Positions 17,530 to 26,562 of a stretch of 64,000 nt of DNA are shown here, one piece after another. Numbering within the stretch: the stretch's first letter is position 1; each line of letters begins with the position of its first letter. The DNA comes from UBA6265 sp964526965 (GTDB taxonomy: Bacteria > Chloroflexota > Chloroflexia > Thermomicrobiales > UBA6265): contig CAZGML010000008.1 of NCBI GenBank assembly GCA_964526965.1, forward strand, positions 38,049 to 102,048, read 5' to 3'. Below the pieces are notes generated by a model. It was not told where the DNA came from. It ran no database searches and saw nothing but the letters and a program-made list of their open reading frames with translations. A program made the position numbers and the translations under genes.

Positions 17530-18582
17530 GTGCCAACAAACGATTCACACGCCCGGAGGATGGAGCTGCTGAACCAGCAGATCGAGCGTTCGCTTCGGGC
17601 GCTGGACGACCCATCCGAGCTGATGAGCCGCATGGCTCACTACAGCCTGGGGCTGATTAGCACGCAGGGCGAGCCGACGGACGAAGAAACACGCCAGAGC
17701 GTGCAAGGGAAAAGGATTCGTCCTCAAATCGCCATGATGCTTTCCGAAGCCGTTGGCGGCACATCTGAAAAAGCAGCGCCCGTCGCAGGAGCCATCGAGC
17801 TCCTGCATAATTTCACCCTCATTCACGATGACATTCAGGATCGCAGCCCCAACCGCCGTCACCGCCCGACCGTTTGGCGCGTGTGGAACGATGCGCAGGC
17901 GATAAATGCCGGCGATGCGCTCTTCGCGGTTAGCCAGCTCAGCCTGATCGATGCGGCCAAAGATGTTTCCGCCGATACATTGCTGACGCTTCTCGAAGGG
18001 TTCAATCGCTGCACCATAGATATCGTGCGCGGTCAGGTACAGGATCTTCAAAACGAAGGCGCAGCGATCGTAACGCCAGACGATTACCTGGAGATGATCA
18101 GCGGCAAGACGGCCGCAATCATTCGCTACAGCGCCTGGGCCGGGGCGCTCATCGGCGGGGCCAGCCGGGAGCAGGCCGATCGGATTGGCGAGATGGGTCA
18201 CGCCATCGGCATGGGATTCCAAATCCGTGACGATATGCTCGGAATCTGGTCACCTGCCGAGGAAACCGGCAAGGGAGATTCTGATGACCTCCGGCGCCGC
18301 AAACAAACGCTACCAGTGTTGATTCTGCGCACGAATGCCAACGAAGAGGATGCCGAACGCATCCAGCAACTCTACTCCCAGGAATCCATTGAGGATGACG
18401 ACATCGAGGAGCTGCTGCAGCTTCTCGACAAATACGATGTGCAGCCGCAAACTGCGAAGCACGCGGAAGCGGAACATCATCGCGCAATTGGCATTCTGGA
18501 TGAGGTGTTCCGCGATTCGGATCACCCAGCAGTCGCAGAGCTGCGCGAGCTCGTGATGCAGTTGGTGAATCGTTCTTTCTAG
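17530..18582 (+). CDS. Polyprenyl (geranylgeranyl-type) diphosphate synthase
   Basis: 350-residue trans-isoprenyl diphosphate synthase, condensing isopentenyl diphosphate with allylic diphosphates in the cytosol to supply carotenoid, quinone or polyprenol synthesis. The first Asp-rich motif is DDIQD (100-104). The second is the shortened RDDMLG (233-238), with D234 and D235, as seen in many actinobacterial and Chloroflexota enzymes. The start is GTG with GGGGAGGAG 9 nt upstream. Chain length cannot be read with certainty. First gene of a likely unit with a GNAT gene 8 nt downstream and recX. Confidence 0.9.
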   Translation: MPTNDSHARRMELLNQQIERSLRALDDPSELMSRMAHYSLGLISTQGEPTDEETRQSVQGKRIRPQIAMMLSEAVGGTSEKAAPVAGAIELLHNFTLIHDDIQDRSPNRRHRPTVWRVWNDAQAINAGDALFAVSQLSLIDAAKDVSADTLLTLLEGFNRCTIDIVRGQVQDLQNEGAAIVTPDDYLEMISGKTAAIIRYSAWAGALIGGASREQADRIGEMGHAIGMGFQIRDDMLGIWSPAEETGKGDSDDLRRRKQTLPVLILRTNANEEDAERIQQLYSQESIEDDDIEELLQLLDKYDVQPQTAKHAEAEHHRAIGILDEVFRDSDHPAVAELRELVMQLVNRSF

Positions 18583-18590
18583 GAATTGGC

Positions 18591-19292
18591 ATGAACGAAG
18601 AGCGCATCCATGAGGAACTCGGACCGGCGCTGGGTTGGACTCCAGCCCAAACGCCACCAATGACCACGCTTTTCGGCGAGTACGTCCGTCTGGAGAAACT
18701 CGACCCGGAGAAGCACACCGACGCCCTCTACAACGCGCAATCCGGCCCGGATAGCGACGGGCGCACCTGGCTCTACATGGGCCGGGGGCCGTTCCCCGAC
18801 CTGGATTCCTTCCGTGAATACATCGAGCAGATGGCTGTTTCATCGGATCCGGCGGCGTATGCGGTTATCCCGACCGATGGCGATGCCGCTGGCATCGCTA
18901 CCTACCTGCGCATCAACGAGCAGCACGGAAGTATCGAAATCGGGCACATTTGGTACGGCGCATCCATTCAACGAACCCCCGTTACGACGGAAGTTGTCTA
19001 CCTGGCCGCGAAACACGTGTTTGAGGACCTCGGCTATCGTCGCTTTGAGTGGAAGTGCTACGCTACCAACGAGCGCAGCAAGCGGGCCGCGCTCCGCCTG
19101 GGGTTCACGTACGAAGGGACCTTCCGAAATCACCTTGTAGTGCGAGATCGCAATCGCGATACGGCCTGGTTCGCCATGACCCTTGAGGATTGGCCGAGCA
19201 TCAAGGCCGCGTTCGAAGCGTGGTTGGATCCCTCGAACTTCGATGTCAGTGGCCAGCAAAAGCAGAGCCTGACAAGCCTGCGAGAACGATGA
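18591..19292 (+). CDS. GNAT-family N-acetyltransferase (RimJ/RimL-like)
   Basis: 233 residues. The acetyltransferase core runs from about 27 to 205: an N-terminal YVRLEKLDPEKH strand, then GSIEIGHIWYGASIQR, then the helix FEDLGYRRFEWKCYATNERS that precedes the acetyl-CoA pyrophosphate loop, and RAALRLGFTYEGTFRNH. This is the layout of RimJ/RimL-type protein or small-molecule acetyltransferases. It lies between the polyprenyl synthase gene (8-nt gap) and recX (4-nt ATGA overlap), so the three are probably cotranscribed. A ~25-residue Gly/Pro-rich N-terminal lead and a ~25-residue tail flank the domain. Substrate unknown. Confidence 0.85.
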   Translation: MNEERIHEELGPALGWTPAQTPPMTTLFGEYVRLEKLDPEKHTDALYNAQSGPDSDGRTWLYMGRGPFPDLDSFREYIEQMAVSSDPAAYAVIPTDGDAAGIATYLRINEQHGSIEIGHIWYGASIQRTPVTTEVVYLAAKHVFEDLGYRRFEWKCYATNERSKRAALRLGFTYEGTFRNHLVVRDRNRDTAWFAMTLEDWPSIKAAFEAWLDPSNFDVSGQQKQSLTSLRER

Positions 19293-19957
19293 GTCGCCGC
19301 CGGTTCAAACGAGACGAGAGCGAAAAGTCCCCGCCACAGCCGGGAAAGATTACCGCGCTCACTCCGCAAAAGCGTGATGATGCCCGCATGAACGTCAGTA
19401 TTGATGGCAAGTTCGCATTCGGGCTGCACATTGATATCGTGCTGGAGCATTACTTGGCAGTTGGCAACGATCTCTCGGCCGAGCAGATTGAATCGTTGCA
19501 GCAGGAGGATGAAGTAAAGAAGGCAATCACTGCGGCGCTCAACCAGATTTCGTTTCGCCCTCGCGCGAGTGGAGAGCTGCAGCGAAAGCTCCGCGAAAAG
19601 GGATATTCGCCTGAGGCCGCTGAAACCGCTGTGCAGCGAATGCTTGATCTCGGCTATGTGAACGATGCGGATTTCACCGAGCGTTGGATTGAGAACCGGC
19701 AGGAACACAAGCCCCGATCACGACGGATGTTGCAGCAGGAATTGATGCAAAAAGGCGTAGATCGTGATCTGATTCGCGAGGCCCTCGAGGAGACAGAAAT
19801 CGACGAGTTCGGCGATGCGCTGGAGCTTGCCGGTAAAAAAGCAGGATCCATGGCGGGGCTCGATCGCGACACCCGTCACCGCCGCCTGAGCGGCTTTTTG
19901 GGTCGCCGCGGCTACGGATACGATGTCATCCGCAAGGTGTTGGAAGAGATCGACTAG
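19289..19957 (+). CDS. recX: Regulatory protein RecX
   Basis: 222 residues. Three-helix RecX repeats are visible: RPRASGELQRKLREKGYS, then LGYVNDADFTERWIENR, then SRRMLQQELMQKGVD and a final RHRRLSGFLGRRGYGYDVI. The N-terminal ~80 residues form an extension with a basic start and a beta-rich SIDGKFAFGLHIDIV segment, as in longer RecX proteins. RecX binds RecA filaments and limits RecA activity. The ATG overlaps the upstream stop as ATGA, which fixes the start. recA is not in the window. Family assignment is good. Confidence 0.88.
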   Translation: MSRRRFKRDESEKSPPQPGKITALTPQKRDDARMNVSIDGKFAFGLHIDIVLEHYLAVGNDLSAEQIESLQQEDEVKKAITAALNQISFRPRASGELQRKLREKGYSPEAAETAVQRMLDLGYVNDADFTERWIENRQEHKPRSRRMLQQELMQKGVDRDLIREALEETEIDEFGDALELAGKKAGSMAGLDRDTRHRRLSGFLGRRGYGYDVIRKVLEEID

Positions 19958-20352
19958 GCAAAGAACCGGCTCTCCGCGATCGTAGATTTGCCCTGCACAG
20001 GGGCCTGTGGCGCCGCACATCGGGCGGGTTGGAGGGCCGAATTCACCGGATGATTTCCGCCCCCATGCCCATCCCATTCCCGCCCTCGCATGTGCGATTC
20101 CGTGTGGGCGGGCACACCCCTGGCGCGGCAATGATCACTGGTAGATCAACCTGTCGATGAATGGATATTCGCAATGCACAATCCACAATCCGGAGGGCGG
20201 ATCGTGGTATATTAAAAGAGGCGCTGGAAAGACATTCTGGTCATTACACGCCATTCCTTTCCTTCCCCCAATCTGATGTTGTTGACGCTACAGAGCAAGG
20301 TCGTTGTCGCTTTGGCACCGATCGCAGTCGTTCTGTTTTCAAGGAGTTTTCG
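19958..20352. other. 395-bp intergenic region with structured element and promoter
   Basis: No protein gene with a credible start is seen. The left half is very GC-rich, with CACAGG-GG-CCTGTG (19996-20009), the large inverted pair at 20014-20096, and GTGTG/CACAC nearby at about 20102-20116. The right half is AT-richer, with a -10 candidate TATATT (20208-20213) that would give a ~130-nt leader for the MBL hydrolase. No tmRNA, SRP RNA or RNase P RNA signature was found in it. Confidence 0.5.
20014..20096. ncRNA. Candidate structured RNA or regulatory element
   Basis: CGCACAT (20014-20020) is complementary to ATGTGCG (20090-20096), and inside it GGGCGGG (20022-20028) to CCCGCCC (20079-20085), giving a two-part stem of 14 bp with a small asymmetric bulge around a ~50-nt apical part. 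The apical part is pyrimidine-rich on the plus strand. Strand and function are unknown. Confidence 0.3.
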
Positions 20353-20994
20353 ATGGCTGATATCCGCTGGTTTGGGCATAACTGTTTTCGCATTCGGGCC
20401 CGCGACGCAACGGTAATGATGGATCCGGTTGGTAAACGCACCGGCTATTCGATGTCGAAGCAGACCGCCGATATCGTCACCCTCAGCCACCAGCACGAAG
20501 GGCACACCAACCTCAAGCAGATCAAGGGCGATTTCGAAGTGCTGGATGGCCCCGGCGAGTACGAGATGCATGGTGTGTTTGTTTACGGCTTCCGCAGTTA
20601 CCACGACGACCAAAAAGGATCCGAGCACGGCTACAACACGATTTTCAGCGTGCGGATGGATAACATTCAGTTCACCCACCTCGGTGACCTCGGCCACATG
20701 CCCAGCGATGAAGTGTTGGAAGAACTGGAAACCACAGACGTCCTCTTTGTGCCAGCAGGTGGCGGCCCGGTACTTGCTCCGACACAAATGGCCGAACTGG
20801 TGGGCGTGATTGCGCCGAAGCTGGTAATTCCGATGCAGTTCAAGACAGAATCTGGGGATAAATCTCGCGGTCATGTCGAAGAATTTGCCCGACACCTCAG
20901 CCTGCCGTTGCCGGAGCCGGTAGACAAACTGACACTTAAAACGAGCGACCTCCCGGACAAGATGGGAATCGCAGTTCTGACGCCGAGCGTCTAG
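20353..20994 (+). CDS. MBL-fold metal-dependent hydrolase (UPF0173/YtkL-like)
   Basis: 213 residues of the small beta-lactamase-fold hydrolase group. WFGHNCFRI opens the fold, and the metal-binding segment reads SHQHEGH at residues 45-51. The usual HxHxDH Asp is Gly50 here, so the dinuclear site may be altered. A later THLGDLGHMPSDEV carries the next ligands. AAGGAG lies 6 nt before the ATG, which decides this start. A ~130-nt leader follows the TATATT promoter element. The downstream pyrG has its own ribosome binding site 50 nt on. General family is clear; substrate unknown. Confidence 0.85.
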   Translation: MADIRWFGHNCFRIRARDATVMMDPVGKRTGYSMSKQTADIVTLSHQHEGHTNLKQIKGDFEVLDGPGEYEMHGVFVYGFRSYHDDQKGSEHGYNTIFSVRMDNIQFTHLGDLGHMPSDEVLEELETTDVLFVPAGGGPVLAPTQMAELVGVIAPKLVIPMQFKTESGDKSRGHVEEFARHLSLPLPEPVDKLTLKTSDLPDKMGIAVLTPSV

Positions 20995-21044
20995 TAATCG
21001 AGTTGACCGCGGTATAGCCGCATTTGTCCAACGGAGGGCACTGG

Positions 21045-22682
21045 ATGCCAAAGTATATTTTCGTCACAGGTGGTGTGGTTTCGTCAGTCGGCAAGGGTAT
21101 CACGACTGCCTCCCTTGGGCGACTGATTAAGAATCGCGGCGCCACCGTGAGCATCATGAAGCTGGATCCATACCTGAACGTGGATCCGGGCACGATGTCG
21201 CCGTATCAACACGGCGAAGTGTTCGTGACCGATGATGGTGCCGAGACTGATCTTGATCTCGGTCACTATGAGCGCTTCATCGATGAGAACCTCAGCAGGG
21301 CATCGAACGTCACTTCGGGCCAGATCTACTCCACCGTTATCGCCAAGGAACGCCGTGGTGACTATCTCGGCGGCACAGTGCAGGTGATTCCACACGTTAC
21401 AAACGAGGTAAAGCATCGCATTCGGCTGGCTGCTCGCCAGCACGACAGCGATGTGGTGATCGTTGAAGTCGGCGGGACCGTCGGCGATATCGAGGGTCAG
21501 GCCTATCTCGAGGCGATCCGCCAGATGCGACGTGAGGTCGGCCGCGGCAACAGCCTCAGCATTCATGTCACCCTCCTGCCCCAACTGGGCGCCACCGGTG
21601 AAATGAAAACCAAGCCGACCCAGATGAGCGTGCGCGACCTGCGCGGCGTTGGTATCCACCCGGATATCATTATTGCCCGCGCTGAATCGGAGGTTCCGCT
21701 AGAGGTGCGTGAGAAGATCGCTCTCTTTGGCGACGTCGATACAGAAGCCGTGATTGGCATGCCGACTGCCAAATCGATTTACGATGTACCACTCATCCTG
21801 GAAAGCGCCGGGCTCGGCAAGGTGATCGCCCGGCAGTTTGAGCTACCCGAGCAGGCAAACCTCGGCGAGTGGGAAAAGATGGTGGAGCGCATTCATGCCG
21901 AGCGTCCCGCCATTCGCATCGCACTAGTTGGCAAGTACGTTGAACTTCGCGACGCGTACCTGAGCGTGATCGAATCCCTGGAGCACGCTGCACTCGAAAA
22001 CGGCGTGGATGTCGAGATCGACTGGATCAACAGCGAAACCTGTACTCCCGAAGAGATGGGGAGTCACTTGCGCCGTGCCAATGGCGTGATTGTGCCAGGA
22101 GGGTTTGGCAGCCGTGGTGTTGAAGGCAAGCTGGCAGCGGTTCAGTTCGCACGCGAGCACCAAATCCCCTACTTCGGGCTCTGCTACGGCCTCCACATGA
22201 TGGTTATTGAAGCTGCGCGCAACCTGCTCGGCCTCGAGGATGCCAATACAACCGAAATCGATAACAGCACTGCGCATCCGGTGATCGATATCATGCCGGA
22301 TCAGAAGGATGTCGACATGGGCGGCACCATGCGCCTGGGTCTCTGGGAGTGCAAGCTGCGGGACGGCAGCACCGCCCAGCGCGCCTATAACAGCAGCACC
22401 GTTCATGAGCGCCACCGTCACCGCTGGGAAGTCAACAGCGAGTACCTGGAGCAACTGGAATCTGCTGGATTGTCTGTTTCCGGTGTGAACCCAAACAGCA
22501 ACCTGACCGAGATCATGGAGTACTCGGATCACCCGTTCTTCGTTGGCGTGCAGTTCCACCCGGAATTGCGCAGCCGCCCGAATCGTCCACACCCGCTCTT
22601 CGTGGAGTTCATAAAGGCGAGCAAGGAGACTCCGGTAGACGGCGCACAGCGCGAACTCCCCCTGGCCGGTCAACCGGCCTAA
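21045..22682 (+). CDS. pyrG: CTP synthase
   Basis: 545 residues, full length. Converts UTP, glutamine and ATP to CTP in the cytosol. The N-terminal amidoligase domain begins KYIFVTGGVVSSVGKGITTA with the P-loop. The C-terminal glutaminase domain has nucleophile Cys380 in GLCYGLHMM and the His505/Glu507 pair in VQFHPELRS. GGAGG 7 nt before the ATG at 21045 decides the start over an in-frame candidate at 21024. A large hairpin overlaps its stop codon. The gene is convergent with the histidine kinase. Secure. Confidence 0.97.
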   Translation: MPKYIFVTGGVVSSVGKGITTASLGRLIKNRGATVSIMKLDPYLNVDPGTMSPYQHGEVFVTDDGAETDLDLGHYERFIDENLSRASNVTSGQIYSTVIAKERRGDYLGGTVQVIPHVTNEVKHRIRLAARQHDSDVVIVEVGGTVGDIEGQAYLEAIRQMRREVGRGNSLSIHVTLLPQLGATGEMKTKPTQMSVRDLRGVGIHPDIIIARAESEVPLEVREKIALFGDVDTEAVIGMPTAKSIYDVPLILESAGLGKVIARQFELPEQANLGEWEKMVERIHAERPAIRIALVGKYVELRDAYLSVIESLEHAALENGVDVEIDWINSETCTPEEMGSHLRRANGVIVPGGFGSRGVEGKLAAVQFAREHQIPYFGLCYGLHMMVIEAARNLLGLEDANTTEIDNSTAHPVIDIMPDQKDVDMGGTMRLGLWECKLRDGSTAQRAYNSSTVHERHRHRWEVNSEYLEQLESAGLSVSGVNPNSNLTEIMEYSDHPFFVGVQFHPELRSRPNRPHPLFVEFIKASKETPVDGAQRELPLAGQPA

Positions 22683-22689
22683 GGGGAGT
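22655..22689 (+). terminator. pyrG: Hairpin spanning the pyrG stop codon
   Basis: ACTCCCC-CT-GGCCGGT (22655-22670) pairs with ACCGGCC-TAA-GGGGAGT (22673-22689) around a 2-nt gap, a 14-bp stem with a small internal loop that contains the stop codon TAA. There is no T-run. Confidence 0.5.
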
Positions 22690-22722
22690 GCCAAACACTG
22701 TAGTCAGTTCGATACCCGGTAA

Positions 22723-24819
22723 CTAACTACCGACGGCGGAAACGTTGTCGGTAGTTTCTTCGTTTTCATGGCTCGCTTGCTTCAATGCCGGAGCGGCCAC
22801 CACTGGCAGTTCGATAATGAACTCAGCCCCGCCGCCATTTGCGTCCTGAACGCGCATGCGGCCTCCGTGGAGCTTCACCAACCGGGCGCTGACGTAGAGG
22901 CCGATTCCGAGGCCACGAGAGCCGTCGGTCATCATATTCATCGAATCGGCGCTGCCGTCATCAAAACGATAGTACTGGCGGAAGAGCCGACGTCGGATTT
23001 CGGGCGGAACACCTGGACCATGGTCGCGCACTGAGATGCGCACCCGGTTCTGCTCGGTCATGCTCAGCTGAACCACCACTTTGGAATCCCCTGCATAGCG
23101 ATCCGCGTTTTGAGTGAGGTTGCCAAGCACCTGGTGAATACGGGCGGCATCCCACTCCACAGGCAGCGTCTCCGGGTGGATACATTCAATTTCGCGCCGT
23201 GGGTTTCGCGCCCGGGCCGCCTCGCAGGCTTCCCGTACGAGCGTCACTGCATCACATGGTTCCGGCTTGATATCCAGGCGGTCGAGCCCCACGCGGGACA
23301 CATCGAGCACCCGGCTAACCAGATCGCCAATACGATCTGCCTCGCCCAGTGCGACGTCAATACGATTGAGATCACTTTCAGCGACTTCATCCGTTCGACG
23401 CCGGGTGCGGCGCTGCAGAAGCTGCAGGTTACCACGGAGTGATGTGAGCGGGTTACGGAGTTCGTGCGCAACCACGGAGATGAATTCGTCACGAGAGCGG
23501 TCCATGGCTGCGAAGTCGGCTCGATCCTGGAAGACGGAGATACCGCCGACGATATGGCCGCGGCCGTCCTGGATCGCCACGTGGTTTCCAACCACTTCTT
23601 TCACGGTTCCGTTCGGTAGCGGAATGATGACGGTTTCACCAACAATGCGCTCGCCACTGTGCATCACGCGCATAAGCGGGTGTTGCGATCCGGTAAGCGG
23701 CTGGCCATCGCTGTTCGTCATCGGGATATCGGTAATTGAAACCGGCTCGTCGAAGAGCTGGCCGAACATCGTCTCCGCGCCAGAGTTCGCAATTCTCACT
23801 TCCTGGCTGGCGGCATCGACCAGCAGCACACCCTGTGGCATCTGGTCAATTACGTTCACGAGTCGTTCGTTTGCGGCCTCGACCTGTTCGAAGAGCTGTG
23901 CGACCTCAATCCCCTGAGCGCATTGCCTACCCCAAACGGACGCAAAGAGGCGATCCGACTGGTGCAACACGTAGTGATCGTCGATACAGAGATAGGCCAA
24001 CCCTACCCGCTCGCCACGGATACGCAACGGGATAACCAGAACGGATTCCGCGCCCGCCATGCACTGGTTCACGGCTTCCGGAGCTTCTAGCTCTTTGCCG
24101 TCGACTACCAGTGGCTGGTTGCGATTGAGTGCCTCGTGCGCAAACGCAAAGGAATCCAGGTGGTAGCCTTCTGGATCAAGCTCCGACCGATCAGTGTTGT
24201 GTGTTGCACTCAGCGTAAGCCGATCTGCATCATCGATAAGCCACAGCGCACCGGATTTTGCCTTGAACTCGCGAGAGATGCGCTCAATCGCGAAGTCGGT
24301 CATTTTGTCCAGGTTCAGGGCTGAGGTGTTATCGTTGATTTCCATCACGATATCGGCAATCATGCGCGAGCGGCGCACGGCGTTCTCGAGGTGAGCGGTG
24401 TAGTTGGAATCCTGAACTTCGCGAAGGTCGGAAAGATCGAGCGTGAGCATGACTGCCCCCTCGAATTCGCCATCGATCATCAACGGGCGGGCGTTCTGGA
24501 GGATGTAGCGGAAATCACCATCGCCTCGTTCAACGATCAAACGCTCCTCAAAAACCTCCTCACCACGCATGGCGCGGAAGATGGGTAGCTCGTTCAACTC
24601 CAGCGGTTCGTTATTAATATTTCGCCAGCGGTTGTGGGCAACGTAGTCGTGCACCGACTGTCCGAGTGCGGAGGATTCAGCCGAACGAGCAAAAATTTGC
24701 TGCTCGGAAACATTAATGTGAATCAACTTGCCGTCACGATCAAACGCCGCCACTGCCGAACGGGCAACATCCAGAATTGCTTCCAACTGTTTACTGCGTA
24801 TTTCGGCTACCTCAGACAC
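22723..24819 (-). CDS. Sensor histidine kinase with PAS-GAF-PAS input
   Basis: 698 residues, with no clear membrane helix, so probably a soluble sensor. Order: PAS (about 5-140), GAF (about 165-320), PAS (about 325-440), HisKA and HATPase. The phospho-acceptor is His452 in VVAHELRNPLTSLRGN. ATP-binding boxes are NLTQNADRYA (N), DHGPGVP (G1) and GLGIGLYVSARLVKLHGG (G2). The start is GTG at 24819: GGGGGGAG lies 7 nt upstream, better than a start at 24855. No response regulator is adjacent, so it is an orphan kinase here. It follows purE by 71 nt on the same strand. A hairpin (22725-22756) overlaps its last codons. Signal unknown. Confidence 0.92.
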   Translation of the reverse strand: MSEVAEIRSKQLEAILDVARSAVAAFDRDGKLIHINVSEQQIFARSAESSALGQSVHDYVAHNRWRNINNEPLELNELPIFRAMRGEEVFEERLIVERGDGDFRYILQNARPLMIDGEFEGAVMLTLDLSDLREVQDSNYTAHLENAVRRSRMIADIVMEINDNTSALNLDKMTDFAIERISREFKAKSGALWLIDDADRLTLSATHNTDRSELDPEGYHLDSFAFAHEALNRNQPLVVDGKELEAPEAVNQCMAGAESVLVIPLRIRGERVGLAYLCIDDHYVLHQSDRLFASVWGRQCAQGIEVAQLFEQVEAANERLVNVIDQMPQGVLLVDAASQEVRIANSGAETMFGQLFDEPVSITDIPMTNSDGQPLTGSQHPLMRVMHSGERIVGETVIIPLPNGTVKEVVGNHVAIQDGRGHIVGGISVFQDRADFAAMDRSRDEFISVVAHELRNPLTSLRGNLQLLQRRTRRRTDEVAESDLNRIDVALGEADRIGDLVSRVLDVSRVGLDRLDIKPEPCDAVTLVREACEAARARNPRREIECIHPETLPVEWDAARIHQVLGNLTQNADRYAGDSKVVVQLSMTEQNRVRISVRDHGPGVPPEIRRRLFRQYYRFDDGSADSMNMMTDGSRGLGIGLYVSARLVKLHGGRMRVQDANGGGAEFIIELPVVAAPALKQASHENEETTDNVSAVGS
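22725..22756 (-). terminator. Hairpin at the 3' end of the histidine kinase gene
   Basis: AACTACCGAC (22725-22734) pairs with GTCGGTAGTT (22747-22756) around a 12-nt loop, inside the last codons. It could act as terminator between two convergent genes. Confidence 0.45.
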
Positions 24820-24890
24820 CTTGGCACTCCCCCCGAAATGCAAAAGAGCCAACATTCACGCTTTCAAAAGGAATGTGTCTCGTATTATGA

Positions 24891-25397
24891 TTATGCGTCA
24901 CTTTCCCGGACCCGTGTGTCTTTTTCGACAACCTTATTATGCATCTCCTGCTGGAACACCTGCATTTTCTCACGAATCTCCGGATTTGCAATCCCCAACA
25001 TCCGAATCGCGAGCAACGCGGCATTGGAGGAATTACCTATGGCAACGGTGGCTACCGGAACGCCGGCTGGCATTTGCACAATGCTCAACAACGCGTCCAT
25101 ACCACCCATCGTCTTCATGGGCTCGGCCACAACCGGAACCCCGATAACGGGTAATGTGGTTGCGCTGGCGACCATTCCCGGCAAGTGCGCAGCCCCGCCA
25201 GCACCGGCAATAATCGCTCCAATATTATTATCTGCCGCTTCTCGCGCAAACGCCAACATCTCATCTGGTGTGCGATGCGCAGAAAGAATTCGCGTTGTGA
25301 CCGGAATCTCGAATCGGTTCAACATGTCGATGGCGCCCTGCATGGTTGGCATATCGGAATCGCTACCCATGATGACCGCAACGGTTTTCTGGCTCAT
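24891..25397 (-). CDS. purE: N5-carboxyaminoimidazole ribonucleotide mutase PurE
   Basis: 168 residues, the usual class I PurE size. It moves the carboxylate of N5-CAIR to give CAIR in purine synthesis. Signature segments: VIMGSDSDMPTM at the N-terminus, ILSAHRTPDEM, and AGGAAHLPGMVAS. Its start overlaps the purK stop by 4 nt, so PurK and PurE are translationally coupled, fitting their consecutive reactions. No other pur gene is present. Secure. Confidence 0.96.
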   Translation of the reverse strand: MSQKTVAVIMGSDSDMPTMQGAIDMLNRFEIPVTTRILSAHRTPDEMLAFAREAADNNIGAIIAGAGGAAHLPGMVASATTLPVIGVPVVAEPMKTMGGMDALLSIVQMPAGVPVATVAIGNSSNAALLAIRMLGIANPEIREKMQVFQQEMHNKVVEKDTRVRESDA

Positions 25398-26539
25398 GAT
25401 GGTGTTTCTCCGGTCAACTGTTGCACCGCAAGTGACGCACGCTGGCGGGATTCATCGCGCTCGTTCCCCAGCACGGTAACGTGTCCGAGTTTGCGCCCTG
25501 GTCGTGCTTCCTTGCCGTACAGGTGGATATTGGCACCTCGTATCTGCAACGCAACGGCGATTTCTTCGGACGGATCGGCACCATTCGCGGGCCCGAGAAT
25601 ATTCTCGGTGGCGATAACGGGTGCAGTGAGTGACGTATCACCAAGCGGCAGGTCGAGAATCGCTCGCAGGTGCTGCTCGAACTGGGAGGTCTGGGAGCCT
25701 TCAATGGTCCAGTGTCCCGAGTTGTGCGGACGCGGGGCGAGCTCATTGATGAGCACCTTGCCGTTCGAGACAAAGAACTCGATGGCCAGAACGCCAACGG
25801 GCTGCACGTGCTCCACGATTCGCCGGGCCATTTGCACAGCTTCCGCCGCGATCCTCGGATCGGCCTTTACGGGAACAATCAGTTCGTTGCACATGCCATT
25901 GCGCTGCACGGTTTCCACGGGTTCCCAGATGGCGATATCACCATTAGGCCGACGTGCGGTGAGCACTGCGAGCTCGAAATCGAGCGGTACGCATTCTTCC
26001 ACCAGCAATGTCAGGCCCGCATTCTGTGCCTCGGAAACAATGGCTTCCACGTCCTCCGGATGGTCGATCTGCCAGACACCGCGACCATCGTACCCACCTC
26101 GGCTTGCCTTGAGCATCACCGGCCAACCATACTGCTGGCCAAATGCCATGACATCGTTTGCGGATTCTACTTCCGCCCAGGCGGGCATGGGCAGGTTGAT
26201 CTCCCCGAGCTCGCGCCGCTGGCGACGTTTATTCTGCGCCAGGGCCATGGTGGCAGAACCTGGCCAAACCGTGTGCCCTTCGGATTCGAGTTGGGAGAGA
26301 AATACGGGGTCTACCAGTTCATGATCGAATGTCAGTACATCCACCTGCCCGGCGAGCTCGCGGACTCTGGACTGGTCGTCTGGCGAGCCGATCAGCACGT
26401 CCGGCACAACCTTGGCTGCACCGTCGTATTCGCTTGTCGCGAGCAGAACAATCTTGATTTCCAGCGGAATGGCTGCCTGCGCCATCATTCGGGCGAGTTG
26501 ACCCGCACCGACGATACCAACCGTTCGGCCCTGCGACAT
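25394..26539 (-). CDS. purK: N5-carboxyaminoimidazole ribonucleotide synthase PurK
   Basis: 381 residues, ATP-grasp enzyme that carboxylates AIR with ATP and bicarbonate. The N-terminal GIVGAGQLARMMAQAA, central PAWAEVESAND/PVMLKASRGGYDGRG ATP-grasp loop, and FFVSNGKVLINELAPRPHNS metal-binding region are all present, so it looks functional. It comes before purE with a 4-nt overlap. Upstream on the same strand is a small YtxH-like gene with a 23-nt gap. Confidence 0.96.
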   Translation of the reverse strand: MSQGRTVGIVGAGQLARMMAQAAIPLEIKIVLLATSEYDGAAKVVPDVLIGSPDDQSRVRELAGQVDVLTFDHELVDPVFLSQLESEGHTVWPGSATMALAQNKRRQRRELGEINLPMPAWAEVESANDVMAFGQQYGWPVMLKASRGGYDGRGVWQIDHPEDVEAIVSEAQNAGLTLLVEECVPLDFELAVLTARRPNGDIAIWEPVETVQRNGMCNELIVPVKADPRIAAEAVQMARRIVEHVQPVGVLAIEFFVSNGKVLINELAPRPHNSGHWTIEGSQTSQFEQHLRAILDLPLGDTSLTAPVIATENILGPANGADPSEEIAVALQIRGANIHLYGKEARPGRKLGHVTVLGNERDESRQRASLAVQQLTGETPS

Positions 26540-26562
26540 GTGTATGCTCCTGCTTGAAGTGA

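Noticed and set aside
20014..20096. SRP RNA, tmRNA or RNase P RNA at the structured intergenic element
   Set aside because: The conserved SRP apical motif, the RNase P core sequence and a tmRNA TPsiC-like end are all missing on both strands.
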